NCBI RefSeq assembly: GCF_003664035.1
Contig: NZ_RCCK01000010.1
Location: 1,674,001 to 1,738,000, forward strand
Direction: 5' to 3'
Source of the DNA: Pedobacter alluvionis
Lineage (GTDB): Bacteria > Bacteroidota > Bacteroidia > Sphingobacteriales > Sphingobacteriaceae
DNA length: 64,000 nucleotides
This document shows positions 9,191 through 17,506 of the stretch, in pieces. The notes beneath the pieces were generated by a model that searched no databases, was not told the origin of the DNA, and saw only the letters and a program-made list of their open reading frames with translations. Both the position numbers and the translations under genes were made by a program. The stretch's first letter is position 1. Each line of letters starts with the position of its first letter.

Positions 9191-10144
9191 ATGAAATTAA
9201 ATTTAAAGCGCCCTTTAGCATTTTTTGATTTAGAAGCTACTGGAGTTAATGTTGGAGCTGACAGGATCGTTGAAATAGCGATTTTAAAAGCCATGCCAGA
9301 TGGTTCTGAACTTGTTAAAACCTGGCGCGTAAATCCTGAAATGCCAATTCCTTTGCAAACTTCATTAATACACGGTATTTATGATGAAGATATTGCAAAC
9401 GAGCCTACCTTTAAAACTTTAGCAGCAGAAATCGCTGAATTTATTGGAGAAAGTGATCTGGCAGGATACAATTCAAACAAATTTGATATCCCTATGCTTT
9501 TAGAAGAATTTTTAAGAGCTGAAGTGGATTTTGATATGAACAACCGAAAGTTTGTTGATGTACAGAATATATTCCACCAAATGGAGCAACGTACCTTAAA
9601 AGCAGCTTATAAATTCTATTGCCAGGAAGATTTAATTAATGCGCATGCTGCAGAAGCAGATGTTATAGCAACCTATAAAGTTTTACTTGGACAATTAGAA
9701 ATGTACAAGGAAACCGAGTTCGAAAGCAAACAGGGCGTAAAAAGTATTCCGGTTGTAAACGACATCGATGCATTACATATCTTCACCAACATTAATAAAC
9801 CTGTAGATTTTGCTGGTCGGTTGGTTTACAATGATAATGATGAGGTATGTTTTAACTTTGGTAAACACAAAGGTAAAACCACTGCTCAGGTATTTTCTGT
9901 TGAGCCCAGCTATTATGCCTGGATGAAAAATGGCGATTTCCCTTTGTATACAAAAAAGAAATTAGATGAGGAATGGGCAAAGTTCAATGCGAAGAAAAAC
10001 GAGAACAGGGCAGCACGACCTCAGAATAATACGCCAGCCAATAAGCCTCAATATCAACAGAAACCTCAGCCGAAGCCAGAAAAACCTGCAAAGCCGATCG
10101 ATACGGATATGTTGGAACAATTGAAGATGAAATTTGGCAAGTAG
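9191..10144 (+). CDS. DnaQ-like 3'-5' exonuclease with ExoX-type C-terminal domain
   Basis: DEDDh-family exonuclease. Motif I is FFDLEATG (Asp and Glu at residues 13-15 region), motif II is in AGYNSNKFDIPML, and motif III is HAAEADV with the expected His and Asp. After the nuclease domain (1-170) comes a small domain with FNFGKHKGKT and YYAWMKNGDFP, as in ExoX C-terminal regions, then a Pro/Lys/Gln-rich low-complexity linker and a short terminal helix. This suggests a stand-alone proofreading or repair exonuclease on single-stranded DNA, not the replicative epsilon subunit. Length 317 aa. Confidence 0.88.
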   Translation: MKLNLKRPLAFFDLEATGVNVGADRIVEIAILKAMPDGSELVKTWRVNPEMPIPLQTSLIHGIYDEDIANEPTFKTLAAEIAEFIGESDLAGYNSNKFDIPMLLEEFLRAEVDFDMNNRKFVDVQNIFHQMEQRTLKAAYKFYCQEDLINAHAAEADVIATYKVLLGQLEMYKETEFESKQGVKSIPVVNDIDALHIFTNINKPVDFAGRLVYNDNDEVCFNFGKHKGKTTAQVFSVEPSYYAWMKNGDFPLYTKKKLDEEWAKFNAKKNENRAARPQNNTPANKPQYQQKPQPKPEKPAKPIDTDMLEQLKMKFGK

Positions 10145-10150
10145 ATAATG

Positions 10151-10185
10151 TTTAACCACAGATAAAAAGGATAAACACAGATAAT
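10151..10185. repeat. Left arm of CACAGAT inverted repeat flanking the GxxExxY gene
   Basis: This arm reads ACCACAGATAAAAAGGATAA then ACACAGATAA. Its inverted partner at 10570-10608 reads, on the other strand, ACCACAGATGGACACAGATA followed by AACACAGATT. The two arms bracket the broken GxxExxY gene exactly. Similar CACAGAT-rich sequences lie beside the second GxxExxY gene. Confidence 0.7.
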
Positions 10186-10192
10186 TTAGTAA

Positions 10193-10564
10193 TTGGAAGA
10201 GCTTAATGCTATAACAGAGAAGATTATTGGAGCTGCTTATACAGTCTCAAATACGCTTGGTTGTGGTTTCTTAGAGAAAGTTTATGAGAATGCAATGTTC
10301 TTGGAAGTAGTAAAGTCTAACTTATCTGTGCTCAAACAACAGCCATTACATGTTTTTTACGATGATCAAATTGTAGGTGAGTATTTTGCAGATTTAATGG
10401 TTGAAGAAGAAATTATTTTTGAAATTAAAGCTATAAAGGAATTAAATGAGATTCATCAGGCGCAGCTGATGGATTATTTGGTTGCTTGTAATTAAAGATG
10501 TGGATTGTTAATCAATTTTGGTAAGCCAAGAGTAGAAATTAAGAGAATGCTAAATGGCTATTAA
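10193..10564 (+). pseudogene. GxxExxY family protein (PDDEXK_3), interrupted by an in-frame stop
   Basis: The translated frame shows the family signature GCGFLEKVYE and the nuclease-like core DLMVEEEIIFEIKAIKEL (D...E-x-K). A TAA at 10493-10495 stops it after LMDYLVACN. In the same frame the bases downstream still encode the normal family ending, RCGLLINFGKPRVEIKRMLNGY, with a second stop at 10562-10564. One substitution therefore removes the last 23 residues. The start is also weak: the frame begins with TTG at 10193, where related proteins normally begin M-E-E-L-N. The gene sits inside a CACAGAT inverted repeat. Undisturbed it would be about 123 aa. A readthrough or sequence-error explanation is possible. 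Confidence 0.8.
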
Positions 10565-10569
10565 ACTTT

Positions 10570-10608
10570 GTATAAAATCTGTGTTTATCTGTGTCCATCT
10601 GTGGTAAA
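10570..10608. repeat. Right arm of CACAGAT inverted repeat
   Basis: Inverted partner of 10151-10185, containing CTGTGTTTATCTGTGTCCAT and CTGTGGTAAAA. It ends 10 bases before the start codon of the M1 peptidase, so it forms most of that gene's visible leader. Translated in the peptidase frame it would give a spurious N-terminal extension (residues KICVYLCPSVVKK). Confidence 0.7.
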
Positions 10609-10618
10609 AAAATACATC

Positions 10619-12478
10619 ATGAAATCTATAAAAATATTTTGCCTTCTATTGTGTACTACAATTTATGTAAATGCGCAAACCACTTTACCGATAGAACCGG
10701 TATTTCAGAAAACCTATCAGAAAGAAACCAGAAATGCGAATGGGAAACCCGGTAAGAATTATTGGCAAAATACTTCAAAGTACGATTTGAATGTAGATTT
10801 TAATCCTGACAGCAGGTTATTAAAGGGGAAAGTTCAGGTAACTTACACCAATAACAGTCCTGATACTTTGAAGGAAATCTGGTTTAAACTTTATCCAAAT
10901 CTGTACAAAAAAGGGACACCAAGAAAATCAAACCTGTCAGAGTCTGATCTTGGTAATGGGGTTGCGATAAAAAAAATGGTTGCGAACGGAAAATCAATCA
11001 CAGATTTTAAAATTGATGGAACAAATATGACCGTTAATGTTCCTGCGGTTATACCAGGCAAAACCATTAGCTTTTCTATTGATTACAGCTATACTTTAAA
11101 TAAGGGATCACATGTACGAACAGGTCAGGTAGATGAGGGTTCTCATTTTGTAGCCTACTTTTTTCCCCGGATAGCAGTTTACGATGATGTTGATGGGTGG
11201 AATAAATTTCCTTACACAGGTGCTGAAGAATTTTACAATGATTTCGACCAGTTTAATGCTTCAATTACGGTGCCGGGAGGTTACGGTGTTTGGGCAACAG
11301 GAGATCTGAAAAACCCTTCGGAAGTTTTCCAGAAAGATATTGTTTCTAGAATGTTAGCTGCTGAAAAGAACGATGCTGTAATAGATGTGATTACAGCTAA
11401 AGATTTAGCCGATAAAAAAGTAACGCAGCCTAATGCTTATAACACTTTTAAGTTTGAAGCCAAAAATGTAACCGATTTTGTATTTGCTTTGAGTGATCAC
11501 TACTTATGGAAATCGAGCAGTTTAGTGGTTGATCCTAAAACGAAAAGACGAACCCGTGTGGATGCTGTTTTTAACCCGAAACATAAAGATTATTATGAAG
11601 TAATCGATTTTGCCCGTAAAACAGTAGAGTCTATGAGCTATACTTTTCCAAAATGGCCTTTTCCTTATAACCATGAAACGATATTCGACGGTTTAGATCA
11701 AATGGAATACCCAATGATGGTGAACGATAATCCTGTTGACAATCGCACAGATGCCATTACCTTAACCGACCATGAAATTTTTCATACTATGTTTCCATTT
11801 TATATGGGTATAAACGAAACTAAGTATGGCTGGATGGACGAGGGCTGGGCTACAATAGGCGAGTGGTTGATTTCTCCAATGATTGATTCTACCATTCTAG
11901 ATGAATATGGTGTTCAGCCTACTGCTTCTTCTTCTGGTGGAAAAGACGATACTCCGATTATGACCTTGACACCTGATTTAAAAGGATCAGGCTCTTTTAC
12001 CAACTCTTATCCTAAACCTGGGTTAGCTTATTTGTATGTTAAAGATTATCTGGGAGATGAATTGTTTACTAAGGCTTTACACACTTATATTCAAAACTGG
12101 AATGGAAAACACCCAATGCCCTACGATTTCTTTAACAGCATAAATGAGGGGGGTGGTAAAAATTTAAATTGGTTTTGGAAAGCCTGGTTTTTTGAAGATG
12201 GTGTTACTGATATGGCCGTTAAAGCTGTAGATAAAACTTCAGATGGATATACGGTAAGCATTGAAAATAAAAGTGTTAAGCCTTTGCCTGTTGATTTGAC
12301 GCTAACTTATGAGGATGGTTCTGTTGAAAAGAAACACAGTACCATCGGCGTTTGGGAAAAAGGTGATCGACAGGTGAAAATAAATATAACAACTAATAAA
12401 AAGTTATCTAAAGTAGTGATGGGGAACCCGCACACGCCGGATAAGGTTAAAAGTGATAACAGTTTTTCGGTGAATTAG
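10619..12478 (+). CDS. M1-family (gluzincin) metallopeptidase, exported
   Basis: Zinc aminopeptidase-like enzyme. A signal peptide (MKSIKIFCLLLCTTIYVNAQ) sets the start at the ATG at 10619; the frame extends 17 codons further upstream, but that stretch is the translated CACAGAT repeat. An N-terminal beta-saddle domain (about 40-250) precedes the catalytic domain. The zinc site is HEIFH, 18 residues, then Glu in MDEGWA, the exact HExxH-x18-E spacing. The exopeptidase loop is GLDQMEYPMM in place of the usual GAMEN. The C-terminus is a beta domain. Length 619 aa. Likely digests peptides in the periplasm or outside the cell. Confidence 0.92.
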   Translation: MKSIKIFCLLLCTTIYVNAQTTLPIEPVFQKTYQKETRNANGKPGKNYWQNTSKYDLNVDFNPDSRLLKGKVQVTYTNNSPDTLKEIWFKLYPNLYKKGTPRKSNLSESDLGNGVAIKKMVANGKSITDFKIDGTNMTVNVPAVIPGKTISFSIDYSYTLNKGSHVRTGQVDEGSHFVAYFFPRIAVYDDVDGWNKFPYTGAEEFYNDFDQFNASITVPGGYGVWATGDLKNPSEVFQKDIVSRMLAAEKNDAVIDVITAKDLADKKVTQPNAYNTFKFEAKNVTDFVFALSDHYLWKSSSLVVDPKTKRRTRVDAVFNPKHKDYYEVIDFARKTVESMSYTFPKWPFPYNHETIFDGLDQMEYPMMVNDNPVDNRTDAITLTDHEIFHTMFPFYMGINETKYGWMDEGWATIGEWLISPMIDSTILDEYGVQPTASSSGGKDDTPIMTLTPDLKGSGSFTNSYPKPGLAYLYVKDYLGDELFTKALHTYIQNWNGKHPMPYDFFNSINEGGGKNLNWFWKAWFFEDGVTDMAVKAVDKTSDGYTVSIENKSVKPLPVDLTLTYEDGSVEKKHSTIGVWEKGDRQVKINITTNKKLSKVVMGNPHTPDKVKSDNSFSVN

Positions 12479-12489
12479 AATAGGATTTC

Positions 12490-12539
12490 AAGGAAGTCAA
12501 GTTTTCTGGACAATTTGTTTATTCAAACTTGACTTCCTT
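12490..12539. terminator. Hairpin terminator candidate after M1 peptidase
   Basis: A perfect 15-base-pair stem (AAGGAAGTCAAGTTT at 12490-12504 and its complement at 12525-12539) encloses a 20-base loop. It starts 12 bases after the peptidase stop and is followed by only a short T run, so it may stabilise the mRNA end as much as terminate. Confidence 0.6.
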
Positions 12540-12580
12540 TGCATAGGCAAATTATTACAGAGATGTGTATTTATATTTAT

Positions 12581-12607
12581 CGTCATCCTGAACTTGTTTC
12601 AGGATCT
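12581..12607. repeat. Short palindromic repeat, CGTCATCCTGAA type
   Basis: CGTCATCCTGAACTTGTTTC followed by AGGATCT: a hairpin (TCCTGAA / TTTCAGGA) with a CGTCAT left end. It shares that end with the other palindromic repeats in the window. Between 12479 and 12954 no gene is visible; the space is filled by this and the next elements. Confidence 0.55.
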
Positions 12608-12647
12608 ATTTAACCTAATTCTTAATGAATAGTTGTTGCTATGAATC

Positions 12648-12948
12648 GTCATCTCGACTGGAGCAAAGCGGAATGGAGAGATCTATATAGTACTAGGGTG
12701 TTCGGGTTCACGATTGACAGATTCCACTAGAATGGATCTTCATTGCGAGGAGGAACGACGAAGCAATCTTTATAACATGATCACTAGCATCAAAGATTGC
12801 TTTGTAGGCTGAAAAAGCATTCTCGCAATGACGATATCCTTATGTTGCTCATTCTCTTAAAACTATGTCAATTATATTAATTTTATAAGTAAATTATCCC
12901 GCCGACTGACTATTGATATAGATTTCTCGACTTCGCTCGAAATGACGG
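12648..12948. repeat. CGTCAT...AATGACG palindromic repeat split by a second repeat
   Basis: The left half (12648 to about 12690) reads CGTCATCTCGACTGGAGC, then GGAATGGAGAGATCTA. The right half (12919-12948) reads TAGATTTCTCGACTTCGCTC, then GAAATGACGG. In other copies (19816-19914, 42014-42112) these halves adjoin. Here about 230 bases lie between them, including the separate palindromic element at 12740-12833. Confidence 0.55.
12740..12833. repeat. CATTGCGAGG...CGCAATGACG palindromic repeat
   Basis: Imperfect palindrome of about 94 bases: CATTGCGAGGAGGAACGACG, then AAGCAATCTT on the left; AAAGATTGCTTTGT and TCTCGCAATGACG on the right. Related half-copies occur at 55742-55781 and 56015-56052. 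Elements of this appearance are known from many unrelated bacteria; their mobility is unproven. Confidence 0.6.
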
Positions 12949-12954
12949 TAAACA

Positions 12955-13938
12955 TTATTCAGGTTTCAGAAAATCGATATTCCTTTTCAGTCCGTTAAAT
13001 TTGGTACGCTTAACTGCCGAGCCTTTAAAAACCTTTTTAAAAACATCATCTGTAATTTCGGTCAGGTCTTTTGCGTTCAAATCCAGTAAGCCATTCTCAG
13101 GTTTAAAGGCTTCTTCATTGTGTGCTTTAGAGAAACGGTTCCACGGGCAAACATCCTGACAGATATCGCAGCCAAACATCCAGTTGCTCATTTTATCTTT
13201 AAACTCATTTGGGATTTCATTTTTGAGTTCAATGGTGAGGTAGGAAATGCATTTCGTTCCATCAACAACCTGTGGTGCAATAATGGCATCAGTAGGGCAG
13301 GCATCTAAACAGCGGGTGCAGCTTCCACAGTAATCGGCCTGGTATGGATGATCGTAATCCAGTTCCAGATCAACAATCAATTCAGCAAGGAAGAAAAAAG
13401 AACCATCGGTTTTACTGATCAGGTTGGAGTTTTTACCAATCCAGCCAATTCCCGATTTTTTCGCCCAGGCGCGGTCTAAAACCGGGGCAGAATCAACAAA
13501 TGCTCTTCCGGAAACTTCCCCAATATTTTCTTCTATAAAATGAGTCAGTTCTTTTAATTTCTCTTTGATTACGGTGTGGTAATCCTGTCCGTAAGCATAC
13601 TTGGAAATTTTCGGTGCGTTGGGGTCTGACTGTTTTTCTTCAGTATAATAGTTTAGCGATAAGGAAATTACAGATTTAGCGCCATCAACCAGTAATCTGG
13701 GATCGAGGCGTTTATCAAAATAATTTTCCATGTATTTCATTTCGCCATGACGGTTTTGGTTGAGCCAATTTTCCAGTCTTGGCGCTTCCTCTTCAAGGAA
13801 TTCAGCTTTAGCAATGCCACAGGCCATGAAACCCAGCCGCAGGGCTTCATCTTTGATCAATTGGCTATATTTCGCATAATTGTTATACACCGGTCTGCAA
13901 AGATAAGGCTTAGGAATTAAAACATTTTCATTAATCAC
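12955..13938 (-). CDS. queG: Epoxyqueuosine reductase
   Basis: Last step of queuosine synthesis: cobalamin- and Fe-S-dependent reduction of epoxyqueuosine in tRNA. The proposed catalytic Asp is Asp149 in [13 protein letters not shown], followed by GIGWIGKNS. Two [4Fe-4S] sets are present: Cys204, 207, 210 and 214 ([12 protein letters not shown]) and Cys257, 260 and 264 ([11 protein letters not shown]), plus Cys230. The length of 327 aa is the short form without the C-terminal HEAT-like repeats of longer homologues. The ATG at 13938 adds a slightly long N-terminus; an in-frame GTG at codon 17 is an alternative start. A palindromic repeat reaches to within about 7 bases of the stop codon. Confidence 0.95.
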   Translation of the reverse strand: MINENVLIPKPYLCRPVYNNYAKYSQLIKDEALRLGFMACGIAKAEFLEEEAPRLENWLNQNRHGEMKYMENYFDKRLDPRLLVDGAKSVISLSLNYYTEEKQSDPNAPKISKYAYGQDYHTVIKEKLKELTHFIEENIGEVSGRAFVDSAPVLDRAWAKKSGIGWIGKNSNLISKTDGSFFFLAELIVDLELDYDHPYQADYCGSCTRCLDACPTDAIIAPQVVDGTKCISYLTIELKNEIPNEFKDKMSNWMFGCDICQDVCPWNRFSKAHNEEAFKPENGLLDLNAKDLTEITDDVFKKVFKGSAVKRTKFNGLKRNIDFLKPE

Positions 13939-14024
13939 TTGTTCTAGCTACAGAAACTAAATTAATTAATTATGGTTCGCCCTGATTGGTGTAACACTAT
14001 ACAGGAGAGCTTAAAGCATTAGCT

Positions 14025-14231
14025 ATGGAAAATATAGATCCACAACATACGGAATCAGGAGCAGCTCCGAAACCGATTGAAAAAGATTATGAAAGTCATA
14101 AAGAAGATCCCGGACCAGCAAAACCAGCGGTTACAGAAAAGGACGAAAACGGAGGAGGACAAGCTTTGAAATGGGTGCTACCTCTGGCTGTAATTATTGG
14201 CCTGATTATCTGGTTTGTAATGAGAAAATAA
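14025..14231 (+). CDS. Small tail-anchored membrane protein, 68 aa
   Basis: The N-terminal 47 residues are hydrophilic and rich in Glu, Pro and Lys, probably disordered. One hydrophobic helix follows (ALKWVLPLAVIIGLIIWFVM), ending in Arg-Lys at the C-terminus, so the protein should be anchored by its tail with the bulk on the cytoplasmic side. I do not recognise a family. It is an isolated gene, divergent from queG and convergent with the GNAT-nitrilase gene, and a strong hairpin terminator follows it, which supports expression. Confidence 0.7.
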   Translation: MENIDPQHTESGAAPKPIEKDYESHKEDPGPAKPAVTEKDENGGGQALKWVLPLAVIIGLIIWFVMRK

Positions 14232-14251
14232 TTAGCTTTAGATTAAAAATG

Positions 14252-14282
14252 AAATGCCGGTACATTAATTTGACCGGCATTT
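14252..14282. terminator. Bidirectional intrinsic terminator
   Basis: Stem AAATGCCGGT / ACCGGCATTT (14252-14261 and 14273-14282) with an 11-base loop, flanked by an A-rich run on the left and TTTTT on the right, so it can act on both convergent genes. Confidence 0.85.
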
Positions 14283-14294
14283 TTTATATGGTAA

Positions 14295-15803
14295 TTATTT
14301 TAAAAGTTTAACCTGGTAAAGATCTTTACGCCTGTCTTTTAACACCTTTACTGTTCCATAATGATGTAGTTCGTCTAATAAATGTAAGTCAACGTCTACT
14401 ACCAGTACCATTTCGGTATTTGGCGTTGCTTCTGCTTTGATCGCGTTGGTAGGAAAAGCAAAATCGGACGGGGTAAACACTGCTGATTGAGCAAACTGAA
14501 TATCCATATTATTCACCTTAGGTAAATTACCTACGCAACCTGCAATAGCCACGTAACATTCGTTTTCTATTGCTCTTGCCTGCGCGCAGTGGCGAACACG
14601 GGTATAACCGTTCTGTGTATCGGTTAAAAATGGTACAAATAAAATCTGCATCCCCTGCTCAGCATAAATGCGGCTCAATTCTGGAAATTCAACATCATAA
14701 CAAATCAAGATGCCTACTTTACCACAATCGGTATCGAAAACCTGCACCTTATCGCCACCAATCATGCCGTAATATTTTTGCTCATTTGGTGTAATGTGGA
14801 TTTTCCTGTACTCATCTATTTTGCCGGTACGGTGACAGAGGTAAGTGGCATTGTAAAGTTTACCATCCTCAATAAGCGGCATACTCCCGGTAATAATGTT
14901 TGTATTGTAGCTCAATGAATATTCATGCATTTTTTGTACAATCTCTTTCGTTTTTTCGGCAAGCTTTCGCATCGCCTCAATTTCTGGTAAGTGATTGTAT
15001 GGTTGCAACAGGGGGGTATTAAATAACTCAGGGAACATCACAAAATCTGATTTGTAACCGCTCAAAGCATCAACAAAAAATTCTACCTGTTCGTAAAATG
15101 CATCCATATTTGGGAACAAACGCATTTCCCATTGCACTAAACCTAAACGGATTGTCATTGCCGAACGTGCCGAAGCATCAATGCCCTGGTAATAAATATT
15201 ATTCCACTCAATTAAGGTGGCATATTCTTTTGATTCTTTATCCCCTGGTAGATAATTCTTTAATACTTTTCTGACGTGAAAATCATTCGAAATCTGAAAA
15301 GTTAATGTAGGATCGTAGATCTCTTTTGCCTTTACCTTATCTATATATTGTCTCGGGCTTAACTTCTCTGCATACTCATGGTAACCAGGAATTCTTCCGC
15401 CGGCAATAATGCTTTTGAGGTTAAGGCTTTCACAGAGTTCTTTCCTGGCTTCGTATAATCTTCTGCCTAAACGCAGGCCCCGGTAATCGGGGTGCACAAA
15501 AATTTCGATGCCATACAGAGTGTCGCCATTTGGATCGTGTGTTGTAAAAGAATAATCACCAGTGATCAGTTTATAGGTGTGCCGATCGCCATACTCGTCG
15601 TATTCTACAATAATAGCCAATGAACAGGCCACAACTTTGTCATCAACTGCTATACAGAGCTGCCCTTCAGGGAAAATATTTATAAGTTTTGCAATACTGG
15701 ATTTCGGCCAGATGGAACCACCCATACTGTCGTAGGCCTGGAGCATTGATTCTTTAAGATCTTCGTAATCTTCGAGCGTTAGTTTACGTAATTCAATATT
15801 CAT
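14295..15803 (-). CDS. Bifunctional GNAT acetyltransferase / carbon-nitrogen hydrolase
   Basis: Two-domain protein of about 502 aa. Residues about 1-185 form a GNAT N-acetyltransferase fold, with the acetyl-CoA loop region in HPDYRGLRLGRRLY. Residues about 220-502 form a nitrilase-superfamily amidohydrolase with the Glu-Lys-Cys triad: Glu in MFPELFN, Lys in YRKIHITP, Cys in ILICYDVEFPE. This fusion is a known family. Substrate unknown; the order suggests coupled acylation and amide hydrolysis on an amine metabolite. Start set at the ATG at 15801-15803, where the GNAT homology begins; the longer frame to 15830 adds 9 unlikely residues. Confidence 0.92.
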   Translation of the reverse strand: MNIELRKLTLEDYEDLKESMLQAYDSMGGSIWPKSSIAKLINIFPEGQLCIAVDDKVVACSLAIIVEYDEYGDRHTYKLITGDYSFTTHDPNGDTLYGIEIFVHPDYRGLRLGRRLYEARKELCESLNLKSIIAGGRIPGYHEYAEKLSPRQYIDKVKAKEIYDPTLTFQISNDFHVRKVLKNYLPGDKESKEYATLIEWNNIYYQGIDASARSAMTIRLGLVQWEMRLFPNMDAFYEQVEFFVDALSGYKSDFVMFPELFNTPLLQPYNHLPEIEAMRKLAEKTKEIVQKMHEYSLSYNTNIITGSMPLIEDGKLYNATYLCHRTGKIDEYRKIHITPNEQKYYGMIGGDKVQVFDTDCGKVGILICYDVEFPELSRIYAEQGMQILFVPFLTDTQNGYTRVRHCAQARAIENECYVAIAGCVGNLPKVNNMDIQFAQSAVFTPSDFAFPTNAIKAEATPNTEMVLVVDVDLHLLDELHHYGTVKVLKDRRKDLYQVKLLK

Positions 15804-15924
15804 AATGTTTGATTTGTAGCTATTGAACACAAAAGCTGCGTTAATGTTTTCTTGAAAATGTTAATAGGTTGTGAGGTTGTATTTTTGAGTATTCTTTTCT
15901 GGAATAAATTATTAAATTTAAGTA

Positions 15925-16308
15925 ATGACGGAAAATAAATTATCATATATCATTCGAGGGAGTATTTTTAGAGTTTATAATACGCTTGGACCGGGCTTAC
16001 TCGAATCTGCTTATGAAGCTGCCTTAAAATATGAAATTGAAAAGGCAGGGTTATTTGTGCAAAGACAAGTTTCATTGCCAATGCACTATGAGGAAATTAC
16101 CATTGATGTTGGGTATAGATTAGATCTTTTAGTAGAAAAAAAGGTGGTTGTTGAATTAAAATCAGTGGAGTTTATTATGAATGTTCATCATAAACAGTTG
16201 CTTACTTATTTAAAGTTATCGGGTTATAAATTGGGATTATTAGTCAATTTTAATACTGATAATATTGCTGATAGTATTTTCAAAAAAGCTTATCGTTTAG
16301 ATCTTTAA
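15925..16308 (+). CDS. GxxExxY family protein (PDDEXK_3 nuclease-like)
   Basis: Intact 127-residue member of the same family as the broken gene at 10193. The name-giving motif is GPGLLESAYE (residues 24-33 region), and the nuclease-like core is DLLVEKKVVVELKSVEF, with an Asp and an E-x-K pair. It ends LGLLVNFN...IFKKAYRL. The biological role of the family is not established; the fold resembles a small PD-(D/E)xK endonuclease. A structured CACAGAT/GCAGAT-rich block follows directly at 16322-16440, recalling the flanks of the first copy; nothing similar is seen upstream. Confidence 0.88.
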   Translation: MTENKLSYIIRGSIFRVYNTLGPGLLESAYEAALKYEIEKAGLFVQRQVSLPMHYEEITIDVGYRLDLLVEKKVVVELKSVEFIMNVHHKQLLTYLKLSGYKLGLLVNFNTDNIADSIFKKAYRLDL

Positions 16309-16321
16309 CGACCATGTCCCA

Positions 16322-16440
16322 TTTTCCCCACAGATTTAGCAGATCAAGCTCGCAGATTTAAAATGATTTTTTTTGATCTGTAGGTCACATGTGCTATCTG
16401 TGATGATCTGCGTTTTTTATCATTTGGATCTGCGGGAAAA
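16322..16440. repeat. CACAGAT/GCAGAT-rich inverted-repeat block downstream of GxxExxY gene
   Basis: The outer arms are TTTTCCCCACAGATTT and, on the opposite strand from the right end, TTTTCCCGCAGATCC. Inside are further CAGATC/GATCTG and ATCTGTGATGATCTGCG units that can pair. It fills the space between the GxxExxY stop and ruvB and may also terminate transcription from both sides. Confidence 0.6.
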
Positions 16441-16452
16441 AAGCATAAATTA

Positions 16453-17475
16453 TTAAAACAACTTCCCGGTTTGTCCAGGATAATTTTTCTTTAAGTGCTT
16501 GTAAGCCGCTTCGGTAACTTCTCTACCGCGTGAAGTACGCATGATATATCCTTCCTGAATTAAAAACGGTTCATAAACTTCTTCAATAGTACCTTCATCT
16601 TCTCCAACAGCCGTCGCAATGGTTTTTAAACCTACCGGACCACCCTTAAATTTGTCGATAATGGTAACCAGAATCCTGTTATCCATCTCATCTAAGCCAT
16701 GTTCATCCACATTTAATGCATTTAAGGCATAACGGGCTATTTCGGTATCGATATTTCCATTTCCTTTAATCTGCGCAAAATCTCTTGTTCTGCGTAAAAG
16801 CGCATTGGCTATCCGGGGCGTACCACGGCTACGGCGGGCAATTTCATATGCACCTTCATCACTAATCGGTGTTTTTAATATATCAGAAGAGCGTAGCACA
16901 ATTGTAGTGAGTAGCTTAGCATCGTAATAAGCCAAACGGGCATTAATTCCGAAACGGGCTCTTAAAGGCGCTGTTAACAAGCCGGAACGCGTAGTGGCAC
17001 CAACCAACGTAAAAGGATTAAGCGATATCTGTACGGAACGCGCATTCGGGCCGGTTTCGAGCATAATATCGATTTTAAAATCTTCCATGGCAGAATACAG
17101 GTACTCTTCCACAAGGGGAGATAAACGATGGATCTCATCAATAAAAAGGATATCGCCTTCATCCAGGCCAGTTAATAAACCAGCGAGGTCGCCAGGTTTA
17201 TCCAATACCGGACCAGAGGTTACTTTGATACCAGTAGCCATTTCATTGGCAATGATATGAGAAAGTGTAGTTTTGCCTAATCCGGGAGGACCATGCAAAA
17301 GAACATGATCTAAAGCTTCGCCACGGAGTTTCGCCGCCTGAACAAAAATCTTCAGGTTTTCCATCACTTTTTCCTGTCCCGTAAAATCTTCGAAAGCCTG
17401 CGGCCTTAAAACCCTTTCAATATCACGATCGGTAGGGGTCAGGTTGCTTGCTTCAGGGTCCAGGTTCTCATTCAT
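16453..17475 (-). CDS. ruvB: Holliday junction branch migration helicase RuvB
   Basis: AAA+ motor that drives branch migration with RuvA. Walker A is GPPGLGKT at residues 62-69, Walker B FIDEIHR at 111-117, sensor/arginine-finger region [16 protein letters not shown] at 161-176, then the winged-helix C-terminal domain with [16 protein letters not shown]. Length 340 aa and ATG start agree with the family. The gene is 31 bases downstream of the 3-hydroxyacyl-CoA dehydrogenase stop-start order on the same strand, so the two may be cotranscribed; no ruvA or ruvC is in the window. Confidence 0.97.
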   Translation of the reverse strand: MNENLDPEASNLTPTDRDIERVLRPQAFEDFTGQEKVMENLKIFVQAAKLRGEALDHVLLHGPPGLGKTTLSHIIANEMATGIKVTSGPVLDKPGDLAGLLTGLDEGDILFIDEIHRLSPLVEEYLYSAMEDFKIDIMLETGPNARSVQISLNPFTLVGATTRSGLLTAPLRARFGINARLAYYDAKLLTTIVLRSSDILKTPISDEGAYEIARRSRGTPRIANALLRRTRDFAQIKGNGNIDTEIARYALNALNVDEHGLDEMDNRILVTIIDKFKGGPVGLKTIATAVGEDEGTIEEVYEPFLIQEGYIMRTSRGREVTEAAYKHLKKNYPGQTGKLF

Positions 17476-17506
17476 ACGGCAAATATAAAATTAAATGCTA
17501 AAAAAA

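Noticed and set aside
10568..10618. Longer N-terminus for the M1 peptidase
   Set aside because: The 17 extra codons are the translated CACAGAT repeat, and the signal peptide begins cleanly at the ATG at 10619.
14295..15803. GNAT-nitrilase as a novel fusion
   Set aside because: This two-domain arrangement is already an established family; unusual but not new.
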